Of a stretch of DNA of 49,871 bases, positions 49,548 to 49,871 are shown piece after piece (the stretch's first letter is position 1; every line of letters begins with the position of its first letter). Both the position numbers and the translations under genes were made by a program. The stretch covers positions 1-49,871 of the forward strand of contig SVPA01000009.1 of NCBI GenBank assembly GCA_015066085.1. Direction: 5' to 3'. The notes below the pieces were generated by a model. The model saw only the letters and a program-made list of their open reading frames with translations. It was not told the origin of the DNA and did no database searches. The stretch comes from Oscillospiraceae bacterium. GTDB taxonomy: Bacteria > Bacillota > Clostridia > Oscillospirales > Acutalibacteraceae.

Positions 49548-49871
49548 ATGTCTAAGATTAAAATTACAAACGATCTTGCAGAGATGGCGGAAATCGGAAA
49601 ACAATTGTTTGAAGAACATAGTGATGTTTATTCTAACGAAAAAAGACTTCGCAGCATAACTGATGTAATCGACCTGCATATGCCTGATGCTACTAAAGAA
49701 GAAAAGAATGAGGTCTTCTTTAGGTCAATTTACAATTATTGGGTATATGGAAACAATATAAAAGAGGAGTTTTATTTTAATTTTGCCGATAAAACTCATG
49801 AGCAGAAAAAAGAGTATATTACATACCGTAACCGTTTCGCTTATATGCGCCACCTGAATTCTGTCGAAAAT
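49548..49871 (+). CDS. Partial gene, possibly sugar-transfer-associated ATP-grasp protein
   Basis: The first 108 codons of a gene that runs off the window, starting with ATG behind GAGGAG. The N-terminal part is charged and helical. The stretch SIYNYWVYGNNIKEEFYFNF followed by DKTHEQKKEYITYRNRF resembles the region that precedes the ATP-grasp domain in capsule/teichoic-type sugar-transfer ATP-grasp proteins. That is pattern memory only, and the catalytic part is outside the window. An unrelated hypothetical is possible. Confidence 0.45.
   Translation, partial: MSKIKITNDLAEMAEIGKQLFEEHSDVYSNEKRLRSITDVIDLHMPDATKEEKNEVFFRSIYNYWVYGNNIKEEFYFNFADKTHEQKKEYITYRNRFAYMRHLNSVEN

Noticed and set aside
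1..49871. CRISPR arrays, insertion sequences or prophage genes
   Set aside because: No regularly spaced repeats, transposase, integrase or phage structural genes were seen on either strand.

Overview
The window looks like chromosome from a low-GC member of the Clostridia, probably the Ruminococcaceae/Oscillospiraceae or a close gut/rumen lineage. This rests on gene content and order, not on a database search. The supporting signs are AT-rich intergenic DNA, strong GGAGG-type ribosome sites with frequent TTG and GTG starts, the GGGtGRT/NifU-like gene pair, a two-gene (split) transketolase, a DivIVA/SepF/YlmH division cluster, and a miaB-ricA-like-mutS-mutL order that recalls Bacillus subtilis. 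No prophage, transposase, CRISPR array or resistance island is visible. The region is mostly housekeeping.

Layout. 1-8.7 kb is mainly minus strand: the GGGtGRT + IscU-like operon, a C39-like/diacylglycerol-kinase-like pair, a GH13 glucosidase + glycogen phosphorylase operon and a tiny membrane protein behind a consensus promoter. One plus-strand flavin reductase lies among them. 8.8-14.4 kb (plus) holds the M16 pair yfmF-yfmH, lgt, folD and then a membrane-anchored HtrA protease. An uncharacterised three-TM protein (14.5-16.2 kb, minus) separates htrA from the lon-engB-lysA-DUF2156-GNAT operon (16.4-22.3 kb). Next come rpe, a MecA-like adaptor, a 41-residue membrane peptide, a phosphohexomutase, a cysteine-rich unknown and a Na+/phosphate symporter with PhoU domains. 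tRNA-Leu(CAA) and an EamA transporter-xpt operon lead into the main feature. This is sixteen co-directional genes from miaB to the transketolase C-subunit (30.0-48.2 kb), with no gap above about 35 bases and no visible internal terminator.

How the genes fit together. The long operon links tRNA modification (miaB, miaA), mismatch repair (mutS, mutL), septum/pole factors (sepF, ylmH, divIVA, yggS), isoleucyl-tRNA charging, lipoprotein maturation (lspA, complemented by lgt at 11 kb) and rRNA pseudouridylation, ending in pentose-phosphate enzymes. Rpe at 22 kb belongs to that same pathway. Lon, HtrA and a MecA-like adaptor give the window a protein quality-control theme. GlgP, the cytosolic GH13 enzyme and the phosphohexomutase form a plausible route from glycogen or maltodextrin into glycolysis.

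The most anomalous stretch is 48.4-48.74 kb. A 68-bp block containing the leader and first 22 nt of tRNA-Leu(UAA) occurs twice in direct orientation. The copies flank a 103-bp GC-rich segment that folds into several hairpins, and the whole lies behind one good promoter. It is either a real partial tRNA duplication with a structured insert or an assembly chimera. The window ends inside a gene that may encode an ATP-grasp polysaccharide enzyme.
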